From Rhodeus uyekii (lineage: Eukaryota > Chordata > Actinopteri > Cypriniformes > Acheilognathidae), in NCBI GenBank assembly GCA_037043235.1, contig JAWRVZ010000110.1, positions 469,501 to 533,500 of the forward strand: a DNA stretch of 64,000 bases. Reading direction: 5' to 3'. Both the position numbers and the translations under genes were made by a program. Below the pieces are notes generated by a model. That model was not told where the DNA came from and did no database searches. It saw nothing but the letters and a program-made list of their open reading frames with translations. Every line of letters begins with the position of its first letter. Position 1 is the first letter of the stretch. Below, in pieces: positions 51,666-63,445 of the stretch.

Positions 51666-54600
51666 TTATTTGTCCTTCTTGCTCTCTGTGTCCATTGCCG
51701 TGATGGTCTCGGTCTCCGGTTCCTCCTCTTCAGGCACAGGGGAAAACACGGATTCATTGGGCCTCTCGCTTTTCTCTCCTTTGCTCTTACCGAGCTTCTT
51801 AAACTTCTGATACAACTCATTGAGGTTAAACTCTCGGATGATGTTTTCCTAGGAATAATCATTTAAAAAATACACTTACAAAAAAAATTTCTGTGTAGTA
51901 TAGAAAACAAAGAATAAAAGGCATTTTAGCTATTTCCAAAGTGTTCGAAGGGCATTTTTGACAGTTTGATCAAGTTCCAGCCTACATTTTTTCCTTTTCG
52001 AAGAATTCACTCGAATATATGGCACAATAAGACTAATCGCAGCTTCTGTTTCATGCTGACTTTAAAGGGATAATTATTTATTTGTATTCAGTACAATTCA
52101 CTGTGGATTCTTTGGTAAATCAGTTGTAATTTCGGAACAGGCTTTGAAAACAGACTCAACAATAATATGCAAGTAACTGTTCATTCTAATGCCTGATCTG
52201 TGATTAGTAATTTCTGACTTGTAATGATTCAATGTACAGTCAGATGTTCTTTGTCTGTGTCAGTAAATCAAACCATTGATTAAATGATCCATTTCGAATT
52301 GTTGCTCTTAGTGGGATGAAAATATCTAAACCGTGATTAAATTGTACAGAGAGAACAATCAAAATACATTCCCTTCAATTGCTGGAGCTGTCAATCAAAA
52401 GCACGAGTCTTGCCATAACTCCTGTTAAAAATCAACAAATGTCTTATTTACAATGTTTTTGCACTGTTAGTTCTGATGAAAGAATTAGTGAGCACGCAAA
52501 AATCGAGTGACGAGATCACCGGATTAATTCCCTCAACATGTCTGTGATCGCCTACAATGCTCATCACTGCAGCCTTTCATGCCACGATGTAAATAACAGC
52601 AGAGATATAACGCTATAATCAACACTTCTCACGATTAGTTAACCTTGAGAGCCGTAATAGTACAAAAGTGCTACAGTTTGAGAGAGTTCCACATGTAATT
52701 CTCATTTAATATGCAAAGATGTCAGCCAATCACAGCAGTGGGCGTTTACACTGAAGTCTCACAACAGACACGCCCCTTCAAACAGTTCAAATCATGGTAA
52801 GAAAAATGCCTTTTATTTCTAAATTAATGTACAAATTATGCAAACATTATAAGTGCACCCCACAAAACATTTAAAAAAAAAAAAACAGTTCATGACCCCT
52901 TTAAGCCTCACCTCTGTGAAGGTCCAAGACACTGCACGTCCCTTCTTGTCCACCTGAGGGCGCCTCATGACTTCCTTTCCCCCCTGGAAGAGTACCAGAG
53001 AGGGCAACTGCTTTGAGAGAGGAGAGGTGCTGACCCTGTACCTGAGGACAAGACAGACCGTCTGTGTACCCGAGCATGACGACAAACAGTGAGACACAAC
53101 AGGGCAACTTACTTCTTGGATACTTCACTGTAACGACCAATGTCCACTTTGCCGAATTTTAGCCCTGCACAGTTGTACCTGAGTGAGAGACAAGTTAATC
53201 ATCTCCTTTCATAATATTTAAATTCATAGTAACTGAAAAGCAGTAGGACGTACACTACCATTCAAAAGTGTTTTTTTATGTTTTCAAAATAAGTCATGCT
53301 CACAATGACAGAATTTAATCAGTAAAAGGAAGAAAAAAATCTGTAAAATTGTGAAATATTATTACAAATTTTTAAGTAACTTATCTATGGAAGCCCATTT
53401 CCGCCACAGTTGAAAAAAAAAAAAAGATTATTCAAGTCAAAATATCGACTTAGTTTCTCGTTATTTCAAGATACTTTCTCGAAATAACGACTTAGTATCT
53501 CGAAATAGCAAGAAACTTTCTTGAAATAATGACTTAGTATCTCGAAATAGCAAGAAACTTTCTTGAAATAACGACTTAGTATGTCGAAATAGCGAGAAAC
53601 TTTCTTGAAATAATGACTTAGTATGTCGAAATAACGAGAAATACAGATACTGATGATTTATCATTCATGTTCTTTAATTATATTATTGATTAACACACTG
53701 ACTTTAACAGCTGTTTTACAGAATGTGTACGAGAAGTTAAGTCATTATTCAGAGAAAGCATCCCGAAATAATGAGTATTCCTAAAAGTATCCCTAAATAA
53801 TCTCATTATTTCGACATACTAAGTCGTTATTTCGAGAAAGTTTTTCGTTATTTCGAGATACCAAGTCATTATTTCAACTTGAATAATCTTTAATCTCAAC
53901 TGTGGCGGAAACTGGCTTCCATAGTTATCAGTAATATCTGTAATGGCAAAGCTGAATTACTCCAATCTTCAGTGTCACGTGATCCTTCAGAAATCATTCT
54001 AATATGCGGGTTTGCTGCTCAAAAATGTTTCTACTTGTGTTGAAAACAGTTGTGCGGTTTAATATTTTTGCAAAGAAAAGTTCAAAAGAACAAAAATGGA
54101 AATCTTTTGTAACAAAATTAATCTTTACGGTCACTTTTGATCAATTTATTACATCCTTGATGCTCAATAAATATAATTATAATACTTTAAAAAGAGAAAA
54201 AAAAAGTGCAGACCTCAAACTTTTGAATGGTAGCGCATCAAGGGCAAAGCTCTTACTTCAAGGACAGATCAGCATAGACGGAGGCAAAAGACTGACATTC
54301 TGGAGACCAGTTAGCAAAAAACTCCACAATCCAAGTCACTCTGTGGTCCTTCTCCAACTCCTCCTAAAGCCCAAAGAAAAGTGAACGTCTATACTCACTA
54401 GCGTAAACAGTTTCAAACATGCATTTGCACACTATATCCCTCAGGCTATGAATGTGGCTGAAATTTGAATGCATTGACCATTAACATTGGGTTAAAACTA
54501 ACTTAGAATTTTTGTTTTTAAACACCCAAGGGCGTATTGCAAAAGACAGTTGAGCTAAGATGGTAATAAACATTTACGAGCTTTGAATTCCTTTAACTAA

Positions 54601-56645
54601 GACCACAAGCTTGTTCCTTGTCAGTAACTAGTGTGTGAAGAGAAGCCGTAGAGTACAGTATACACTCTCGTGAGAGACACTATGACTGAAGTATTGGAAA
54701 GAGAAAACAAAAATGTATATATATATAGGCTTTCCTGTAGCTCAACCAGTAGAGCATTGGCACTTGCAACACCAAGGTCATGGGTTCGATTCCCAGGGAA
54801 ACCAATAACTGATTAGAATATCAATGTGTATTTTCAATGCAATTAAAGTTGCTTTGGATAAAAGCATCTGCCAAATGCATGAATGTATATGTAAAATAAT
54901 GTAGTTTTCGCCTCATTAACTTGCTTTTATTGAAAAATATGCTGTTCTTAAAACTTCTGGAATCACAAAATGAATTGAAAACTACTGCTAATACGCTTTA
55001 AAAGCATGCGGCTTTATCATAAATTAGCTTAAATAGCACCCCAGCTTTGAATATTGCGGCGTTGTTCTTTTTCTCGTTCTGTGCCAGTTTGTTTTGACAA
55101 CCGGAAGCCCATGAAGTGTGACTGAAATCATAGTATGGATTGAATCATACTCACATCAATGGTTTTATCACTGAAGTACTTGATGTATTCAGGACCCATG
55201 TATAGAGGAGGTTTGCAGATCATCAGAAAAACTGCATCAGAGACAAGAGAATATCAGGATGCATAGAAAAGGTTGACAGCCTACATTTATCTAATATTTG
55301 GTTTGGTCTATTTTTCTAAAGGAAGTCACGTTTCCACTGACTGACAGCGACATAGAAGGAAAATACTGACCAATACACAAGGTCAAGTAGAGAAGCCCCA
55401 AACGTATGTCCAGTCTGAAGAACAGAATCACATTGGCAACTTTACAAAAGAGGATGATGTTCCCCACGTGCTGCTCAACGGTAACTGGGGAGCAAAGATT
55501 AAACAAAAACACACATTATATTGATTTTGTCATACTAAAATGAATAGGGGGAGAGCAGAGATGAAGGAGGGGGGAGAATAACAGAAACACTGAATGACAA
55601 AGGACATTGATTTAACAACAAACACAAGGACAACCGTCACATACAACACAGGTGTCTAAACGTTTAGTGTATAAACAAAACCTTAACATTCAACCTTAGT
55701 CACATTCAGTATGGAAGGAGACTATGCTCTGAAATTTGAATGTCAATAAAGCAAAGCAGTAAAGAAAATCATTTATTTGTTGGAAAAAACCCTCATAAAG
55801 AGTGTTTTAAGTGGGAGAAACTTACTTGCTCTTCTGTTTTTCATCATGACTATAGCACTGAGAAACATCAGGATCTCCACCTCTCTCTGACAAACAAAAT
55901 GAACAGAACAATGGCTGAAATGGATGGATATATGGATATACGTAGTGGTTAAAGACTCTTAAAAACACTTAATATATATGGACAAAATATATATATATAT
56001 CGTAAATGATACTACTAGCATCATTTGAGTGAAGTGTTGAATAATAACAGAATATTCTCAAAAGCTTTCAATGGATGCAAGAGAATCTGACACTTCATTC
56101 AAACACATACACATATATGTATGTGTGCGTGTGTGTGTACATTATTTTAAGATCATTAAACAGCAGGCCTTTTAATAAGGCAGAAGCATCAACACAACAA
56201 TGTGATCAGTTAGTGATCCACATGCACCACACGTGGGACAGGTTGCCAAGTTTTTTCCCACATGCATCATTCATATATACATGGTATTTTACACTCTTTC
56301 CCCATAATTTAGGCTTGTTCGCGTCTCAGCTTAATAGCGACCCCCAAAATCTCTAGCCCATCACCTGCTGGCCACTGCCCCGATCCCTTGTTACGAAGCA
56401 GGTTAGCTACCCGTTATCAGTCCGCATGAACGCCCGAAGCTCTGTTTCATACATACCCAATCAAAGTCGCATGAATTGCCATCCTCGCGCTGCGTCGACA
56501 GATGTTCACAGATCCCAGGCGTTTTGCGCATAAGCAGGAACGCGCTAGACATAAATATCGAGGCTATATAGTATGGTTTTAGTAGCCATTTGTAAACCTG
56601 CGGTAAATGATACAAGAATGCGAACAGGGGAGTTAACAATGCCAT
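51666..56645 (-). CDS. tmx2: Thioredoxin-related transmembrane protein 2, 8 exons
   Basis: Exons in reading order, on the complement: 56457-56645, 55826-55886, 55371-55484, 55155-55231, 54257-54363, 53113-53178, 52912-53041, 51666-51848. All junctions are GT-AG and in frame; 308 residues (human 296). TMX2 is an ER membrane protein of the thioredoxin/PDI family linked to ER-mitochondria contacts and redox state. A hydrophobic N terminus (about 1-48) is followed by one main TM segment (about 100-125) and a lumenal-type thioredoxin fold. Exon 5 holds the active-site position: human TMX2 has SNDC, here it reads SPEC (residues 167-170). The C-terminal KKDK is a dilysine-type ER retrieval signal. 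Its start is 589 bases from the med19 start on the other strand, so they share a promoter. The protein could be the more diverged of two fish paralogues. Confidence 0.94.
53251..54237. mobile_element. DNA element (TACACTACC family), copy 2, in tmx2 intron 5
   Basis: The ends TACACTACCATTCAAAAG and CTTTTGAATGGTAGCGCA are inverted. The interior matches copy 1 and contains CTTCAGTGTCACGTGATCC. It is split by a 540-bp element. Together they occupy about 90% of the intron between tmx2 exons 5 and 6. Confidence 0.8.
53385..53924. mobile_element. Nested palindromic MITE with tandem repeats
   Basis: The long inverted ends (about 50 bases) start CTATGGAAGCCCATTTCCGC and end GGCTTCCATAG. TTAT occurs on both sides (53381-53384, 53925-53928), a 4-bp duplication. 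Next to the left arm, a unit of about 42 bases (ACGACTTAGTATCTCGAAAT...) is repeated four times at about 53475-53640. It splits the older element around it. Confidence 0.8.
54728..54888 (+). repeat. tRNA-derived SINE in tmx2 intron 4
   Basis: The best preserved copy: CTTTCCTGTAGCTCAACCAG (A box), GGTTCGATTCCC (B box), body and GGATAAAAGCATCTGCC tail. It lies between tmx2 exons 5 and 4, opposite in orientation to the gene. Confidence 0.85.
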
Positions 56646-57233
56646 TTTTCTCTTTCGTTTTTTTCACAAAACGATTGCTGCAGTTATCTGAGACGACAGG
56701 AACCGCATCAACACCGCTATCAATGGGAGACAATATTCGTCGGCATATGAATTAAACGGTTTAAAGGGACAGAGGTCACTGCGGACGAAGGAAAACACCG
56801 CCCCTCCTCTGAGAGGCAGGCCCGTTGATTGGTCATGTTACTGAAGCGACGTCGCTTATTGGTCATGATGTCACATAAAGCAAAGGACAGGCGGAAGCGC
56901 GTCGCATTTACCGTAATACATAAACATCGAATGACGATTTTAACATGCGTCAGTGACACAACAATAATTGTTTATCTCCTCCGTTATACTTATTTATGCA
57001 ATTAAAGCGACGTGTCGAATAATATAATGCACTTTATGACTCAATATGTGAGTCCGTTTAGTCAAATGTATGACTTGAACACAATGCGATCGTGTAAGTA
57101 TTTGATGAGTTACGGTAAATTTCCCCAAGGGACAAGAATAACCGGAAGTGTTTGTCAACAGAGCGCCAGGGACGGTGACAATCCCCATTCAAACGTCCAC
57201 ATGATAATAACGCTGTAGGGTAGGTTTGTAAAC
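56646..57233. promoter_or_regulatory. Bidirectional promoter of tmx2 and med19
   Basis: The start codons face away from each other 589 bases apart. Centrally, two copies of ATTGGTCATG (56828-56837 and 56858-56867) lie 30 bases apart in the same direction. Between them is the perfect palindrome AAGCGACGTCGCTT (56844-56857). ATTGG is an inverted CCAAT box and GACGTC is a CRE-like core. A GC box (CCGCCCC) lies near 56808. No TATA box is seen. A shared CCAAT/CRE promoter is inferred. Confidence 0.65.
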
Positions 57234-57984
57234 ATGACGGAAATTTTCTCCTCGCTGTATGGCCAGCCTGATTCCCAGGGTCCAGCAGGATCGTCTGCGC
57301 TGGGATTTGGATCTGGGAAAAATCAGGTACCCCAAAACGTGGGTCCGATGTGTTTCCAGCATCAGATGGTGGATGAAGGGGGTCCAATCAGAAAACCCTC
57401 CGCGATGAACGAGCCCTTCTACCTGCTGCGAGAACTGCCCAGTGAGCGCCTGCTTTTGTGTTTTCCTACTAGTAATGATATATAATAAAGTACTGTGTCG
57501 TTGTTCTGGGTATTGAAAAGAATACAGTGGTACTATGTCCAAATAACATTGTCTTACAGTGGTACATGTAGGTAATGTACTTACTGTACCTTGGTAGTTA
57601 TAAGACCATAGTTACGTGTGACGTGGTGCTAATAATACTTTCACCTTTATTAATACCACCAACAAGCCAGTGATGCAATGACACATGGCAACACTGTACA
57701 GTCATGGCAAAAATTGTTGGCACTCCTGAAAAATTTCAAGAAAATCAAGTATTACTCACAGAAAAGTATTGCATTAACATGTGTTTTGCTCTACACATGT
57801 TTATTCCCTTTGTGTGTATTGGAACAAACAAAAAAAGGAGGGGAAAAAAGCCAATTTCACACAAATCTCCAAAAATGGGCTGAACGAAATTACTGGCACC
57901 CTTTTAAAATTGTGCATAAATAAGATTGTTGTATTTTTGATAATGTTTAAAAAAAATCAAACCTGATTTATTATTATGTTACAT

Positions 57985-58016
<32 letters not shown>

Positions 58017-61000
58017 TAATTTATTATTATTAAGTCTTCAACAGCTGGACAACAAAATTTCAACATTCTTGAAAACCCTGAATGTATGAGGAAACCTCAA
58101 GTGATGTAAATTAATGTAATTTAAAATGGCATTTTTATAATGAATATACATTCTGTATTATTTCTCCTGTTAAAAACTCTAAAATATTTTATCAGGTAGA
58201 AATTGTATGTTTTTTTATTTTATTTTATTAAATCCTTTTCCTTCTCCAGTAAATCTCAAACAACTGGAAAAGTCATGTAAATTCATTGTTTAAAAAGAGT
58301 TGGAACTCTATGGAGCCCCTAAAGGGACATGATGAAGGAAAAAATATGAGATGGCAGGAAAGGTTATTTGTCAGTGCTTTTGCATTCTCTCATAAGTGTT
58401 TTGCACTCGCTCTCAAAGAACACATCTTTTGCAAGCAAATGCAAAAACATTGAAATATTTTATTTCTTCTCCCATCTCATAATCTTTCAATGACCCCGTC
58501 CCTTTCAGGGTTTCACGTAGAACCCCGAAGAACATACAGCACTGAAAACTTCAATAATTCTAACATTTAATTATTTTAAATATATATTTTTGTAATCTAT
58601 TAACACTTTTGAAAGTGAAACTTTGTCATTACAGCAGATGTACCACAGAAAACAAGGTTTAAAGTAAAAAAAAGTTGATATCTATTTATCTAGGGTATTG
58701 ATCCAAGATAACAGAGTACATTCTGTAATGGAAGTGGGTACATTTAGAGTTGTTTTGATCACCTCTGTGAACGTGTTAACCCCTTAATCTTCTTGACAGT
58801 GGAGAATGAGCTGACGGGACACACTAATCTCATCACACACTACAACCTGGAGCATGCATATAACAAGTTCTGCGGAAAGAAGGTGAAGGAGAAACTCAGC
58901 AATTTTCTTCCAGAGCTTCCTGGTGTGTGTGCATATTTTCACCATCCTTTCATTATTATACAAATACACTTGACTTTACCTATAGCAACACTGGGCCTGG
59001 GTTAAGTTAGCGCCTTTGTTATAACTAAATCGTTTTTTTGATCCATCTGCACTCCAGGTATGATTGACAGCCCAGGCATTCAGGACAACAGCTCTCTGCG
59101 CTCTCTCATTGAGAAACCGCCGGTGTGCAACAACTCTTTCAGTCCTCTCACTGGGGTCATGCTCACCGGCTTCAGGCTACATACTGGCCCTGTAAGTGTG
59201 TGTGTGTGTGTATGAGAGAGACAAAAGAAGGACTCCCTTTGCATCTAGGGAGGCCAGTGTAACTGATGTTACCTCTTCTTTGACTGTACTTTGAGGTTTG
59301 TCAGTGGCTACATCTGAAATCGCTTACTCCAGGTACAGTAGTACCTCAAGATACGAAAGGCTCAACTTACGAAAAATCCAAGTTACGAAAGCAAAGACGA
59401 AAATTTTTACTGCTCTACATACGAAAAGTTTTCAAGATACGAAAGGTTTCTGAAAGTCCGAGATTCGCCCCATAACAATTTTGAAACTCGCGCCGCACGA
59501 AATTCAAAATTTAATGAGGTGTTTTTGGAGGGCTTGGAACGGATTAGCCATTTTACATGTAAAATGTGTTCCAAGATACGAAAAACTCATTATATGAAGG
59601 CCGCCTCGGAACGGATTAATTTCGTATCTCGAGGTACCACTGTACTTATTTTGAAAAAAAAAAAATTACTTCATGATTATTGAAAAATTATGTTCTATAC
59701 AGTTTGAATGTGTGTAGTATGAATGTAATATGGGCATAATGCATTCATAATTTTGTCATCATGTGACCTACTAGCGTCAATTGCAGTGCTTCACTGGCAT
59801 TCATAAATCCTCTCCCATGGCCTCATGGGATAGTAAAGTGTCCATCGTATGCACACTTCAGAATCTTGCTGGAAGAAGTAGGTCAATCCTCTTGCTTTTT
59901 GGCCTACTCCTTTATGAGTGAATTCAGACATACTACTTTAGTCACATTCTATTTTTCGCCTACTATATAGTAGGGAAGTATGCGATTTTTGGATGTAGCC
60001 TATATCTTTCTTAGTCAGTGCTTGTTGCAAATGGTTATGTGAGTCAATCATATTTTGCTGTTTTGCATGCATGATTTATGTGACTCTCTCTTCTGCCAAA
60101 GTTGCCAGAGCAATACAGGCTGATGCACATTCAACCTCCGAAGAAGAAAAACAAACACAAACATAAACATCATCGGCCTCAGGATCCGTTACCACCAGGT
60201 GACTGTCCCGCACGAACACAGAAAGAGTTGAATATGTGCTTTCTTACATATTAACTGTTAATCTCATTTCTTTACCACAGAAACGCCATCAGATTCAGAC
60301 CATAAGAAGAAGAAGAAAAAGAAGGACGATGATCCGGATAGAAAGAAAAAGAAGAAAGATAAGAAGAAAAAGAAGGTTAATTTGAGTTGTTATACACTTT
60401 GCATGAAAATACATTTTACAAATGGACATGCACTCACCTAAAGGATTTTTAGGAACACCTGTTCAATTTGTCATTAATGCAATCATCTAATCAACCAATC
60501 GCATGACAGTTGCTTCAATGCATTTAGGGGTTGGTCTTGGTCAAGACAATCTCCTGAACTCCAAACTGAATATCAGAATGGGGAAAAAAAGGTGATTTAA
60601 GCAATTTTGAGCGTGGCATGGTTGTTGATGCCTGACGGGCCAGTCTGAGTATTTCACAATCTGCTCAGTTACTGGGATTTTCACACACAACCATTTCTAG
60701 GTTTTACAAAGAATGCTGTGAAAAGGGAAAAACATCCAGTATGCGGCAGTTCTGTGGGCAAAAATGCCTTGTTGATGCTAGAGGTCAGAGGAGAACGGGC
60801 CGACTGATTCAACTGACGACTGATAGAGGAGCAACTTTGACTGAAATAACCACTTGTTACAACCCGAGGTCTGCAGCAAAGCATTAGTGAAACCACAACA
60901 CGCACAACCTTGAGAAGGATGGGCTACAACAGCAGAAGACCCCATCGGGTACCACTCATCTCCACTACAAATAGGAGAATGAGGCTACAATTTGCACAAG

Positions 61001-61915
61001 CTCACCAATATTGGACAGTTGAAGACTGGGAAAATGTTGCCTGGTCTGATGAGTCTCGATTTCTGTTGAGACATTCAGATGGTAAAGTCAGAATTTGGCG
61101 TAAACAGAATGAGAACATGGATCCATCATGCCTCTTTACCATCATGCCTCTTTACTCATTACCACTGTGCAGGCTGGTGGGGGTGGTGTAATGGTGTGGG
61201 GGATGTTTTCTTGGCACACTTTAGGATCCTTAGTGCCAGTTGGGCATCGTTTAAATGCCATGGCCGACCTGAGCATTGTTTCTGACCATGTCCATCCCTT
61301 TATGACCACCATGTACCCATCCTCTGATGGCTACTTGCAGCATGTCATAAAGCTCGAATCATTTCAAATTGGTTTCTGTAACATGACAATGAGTTCACTG
61401 TACTAAAATCTCAACCCAATAGAGCATCTTTGGGTGGAACGGGAGCTTCGTGCCCTGGATGTGCATCCCACAAATCTCCATCAAATGCAAGATGCTATCC
61501 TATCAATATGGGCCGACATTTCTAAAGAATGCGTTTGTTGAATCAATGCCATTTAGAATTAAGGCAGTTCTGAAGGCGAAATTGGGTCAAACACAGTATT
61601 ATTATGGTGTTCATAATAATCCTTTAGGTGAGTGTATTATATAGGAGAATAACTTCTACATTCAGAAGTGAAGGGGTTAAGTCTATTTTATTTGATCAAA
61701 ATACAGTAAAAGTTGTAATATTGTGAAATGTTATTACAATTTAAATAACGGTTTTCTACTTGAATATATTTTAAGATGATAAATGATCTCCAGTCTTCAG
61801 TGTCACATGATCCTTCAGAAATCATTCTAACATTATTACCTGTTTTCAGAATCGCCATAGTCCTGATCACCCAGGCATGACTGGAGCTCAGCCCAGCAGC
61901 AGCAGTTTGAGATAA
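57234..61915 (+). CDS. med19: Mediator complex subunit 19, 6 exons
   Basis: Exons: 57234-57441, 58800-58922, 59058-59191, 60102-60198, 60281-60375, 61850-61915. All junctions are GT-AG and in frame; 240 residues (human 244). MED19 belongs to the Mediator, which links transcription factors to RNA polymerase II in the nucleus. Exon 1 begins MTEIFSSLYG and ends FYLLRELP. Exons 2-3 encode the conserved core (ELTGHTNLITHYNLEHAYNK, KVKEKLSNFLP, SLRSLIEKPP, GFRLHTGPLPEQYRLMHIQP). Exons 4-5 encode His/Lys-rich runs that look like nuclear localisation signals. Exon 6 ends in RHSPDHPGM...SSSSLR, the usual C terminus. The start matches the family and sits in a fair Kozak context (AACATGA). Introns 1, 3 and 5 hold transposons. 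Confidence 0.95.
57699..57925 (+). repeat. Tc1-like terminal fragment in med19 intron 1
   Basis: CAGTCATGGCAAAAATTGTT, followed by GGCACTCCTGAAAAATTTC and ACTGGCACCCTTTTAAAATT, resembles the end of a common fish DNA transposon. Only one end is seen. An A/T trinucleotide repeat follows at about 57985-58030. Confidence 0.5.
59336..59642. mobile_element. Tigger-like MITE with TA duplication in med19 intron 3
   Basis: The inverted ends are CAGTAGTACCTCAAGATACG and CGTATCTCGAGGTACCACTG, with TA on both sides (59334-59335, 59643-59644). The interior repeats TACGAAA several times. 307 bp, non-coding. Confidence 0.85.
60431..61634 (+). mobile_element. Tc1/mariner transposon copy in med19 intron 5, inactive
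   Basis: The inverted ends are CACTCACCTAAAGGATTTTT and AATAATCCTTTAGGTGAGTG; TA follows the right end. The plus strand carries a decayed Tc1-type DDE transposase. An N-terminal HTH-like part (LGFSHTTISRFYKE) is near 60670. WSDESRFLLRHSDG with the first catalytic Asp lies at about 61046. GGGGVMVWGMFSWHTLG and DHVHPFMTTMYPSSDGY follow in other frames, and an IEHLWVE-like segment with the Glu is near 61425. Several frameshifts and stops split it, so it cannot make an active enzyme. Confidence 0.9.
61690..61831 (+). repeat. TACACTACC-family fragment abutting med19 exon 6
   Basis: The fragment matches the interior of the copies at 48435 and 53251, for example CTTCAGTGTCACATGATCC and TTCAGAAATCATTCTAA. 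It ends about 18 bases before the last exon of med19 (61850). Confidence 0.8.
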
Positions 61916-63445
61916 GAACTGCCTCGATGGCAGAAAACAAACCAGGAATTGGAGTTCAAGTGAAGCACAAGCTAGACAATTGGGCCATTATGGGGTCCCA
62001 TAATGTTAATGTTGCAGTTACAGTGAGAGGTGGATTTATGTACATATTTGTGTCAGACTATATTGTTACATAATGTACATAATGAGAACCAGATCACCTG
62101 GTAAATCATCATATCTGTTACATTTATTAGTGTCTAAGTGCCTATTTATGAGTATTGAATAATGGAACATTTTTCATTCAACTTTTATCAACAACAAAAA
62201 AATACAAAAACACTTTCTTATGAATAAATCACAATCAGCTGAGAAAGGCTGATTTGTGACAAAATCTTTGTATTTATTTTATCCCCCCCCCCCTCAGACA
62301 TATTTACAGTAACGTGCACAATGCAAGCGCCATTGTTGCAAAATCATTTGAACCATTGAAACCTTGAGATTATGATTACAGCTCTGTTACATACCGAACA
62401 GTACTTTTAAAATAGAATATAGTGCAAAACCGGCATCTGCAATAAAGACTAGTTGCACAAACTACTTCACATGAAGCTGATTGTCGATCAAAATTAGTGA
62501 GGGTGGGATAGCATAAAAAGCTACTGAGAACATCTACCAAAATTAAAATGATCCATGCCAAGATAGTGATTTACCTGCTCCGAGTCTTGATGGGATGTGT
62601 GGTTCACACTAAATGACAAACATTTAAAAAATATTGACTATTCATATATTTTTGAATATGAATATTTTTTCAATATAGAATTTGAATATGTCTGTGACCA
62701 GCACATACATATATACTGATGGAAGAATAAGAGTTTACAGTCAGTTATGAAACCTCTGATAGAGACTCTCGAAATGACATGGAAACGGAAGGTCAAGATT
62801 CTCTTGGAAAATATCTCAGCAACTTGTATCAAGTTTTTCCTGAAACATGATTAAACACAAAATAATTGTCTTTGGTAAAACATGCACTGATAAATTATGC
62901 ACAATAACAATGAACAAGTATTCAAATGTAGATTTTGATTTCATACTAACTTGAACAAAACTGAAAAGGCAGGAAGTGCTTAGCGGAAGAAAGTTTAGAT
63001 GCTTTTGGCAACATTTAACCCCTCCATGTTGTTTTACTACCGTTTTACTGGACATTTCAAACGGTCAATGTAATAGTGAAGCAGCAGCAAAACTACATAT
63101 TTTAGGCCCTAGCATAATGTTATGTCTGGAGAAACCATAAAAATACTGTAAATGTGGTTGTGATGGTGAGACAAACCTTTTTTAAGGTTAACTAACGAAC
63201 CCAGTTTGGCATACTTTCATTTTGTTTGTCAATTTTCTATACTACTCAACAAAGTAGAACAGGTGATATTCAAAGCCTTTAAAATACATCCTGTCCAGTC
63301 ATACAGTCACCTTACAGATACTTTAAATTGCACTTTTGCTGACTGACTGAACAGGAAGCCCAATAATTCCGTTTCTGAAGTGCATTAGAGCATTAGTCAT
63401 AAATCAGGTTTATAATTCACATCGCAATAATAACTGTTTTCCAGC
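61916..63445. other. med19 3' UTR and intergenic stretch
   Basis: The med19 stop is at 61913-61915. AATAAA at 62223-62228 is the likely poly(A) signal; another is at 62441-62446. A run of ten C lies at about 62284-62293. The rest is AT-rich and would include the 3' UTR of the minus-strand gene to its right. No other ORF is convincing. Confidence 0.5.

Noticed and set aside
53461..53664. Minus-strand repeat protein with 14-residue units
   Set aside because: It is produced by the 42-base tandem repeats of a MITE; no start, signal or neighbour supports it.
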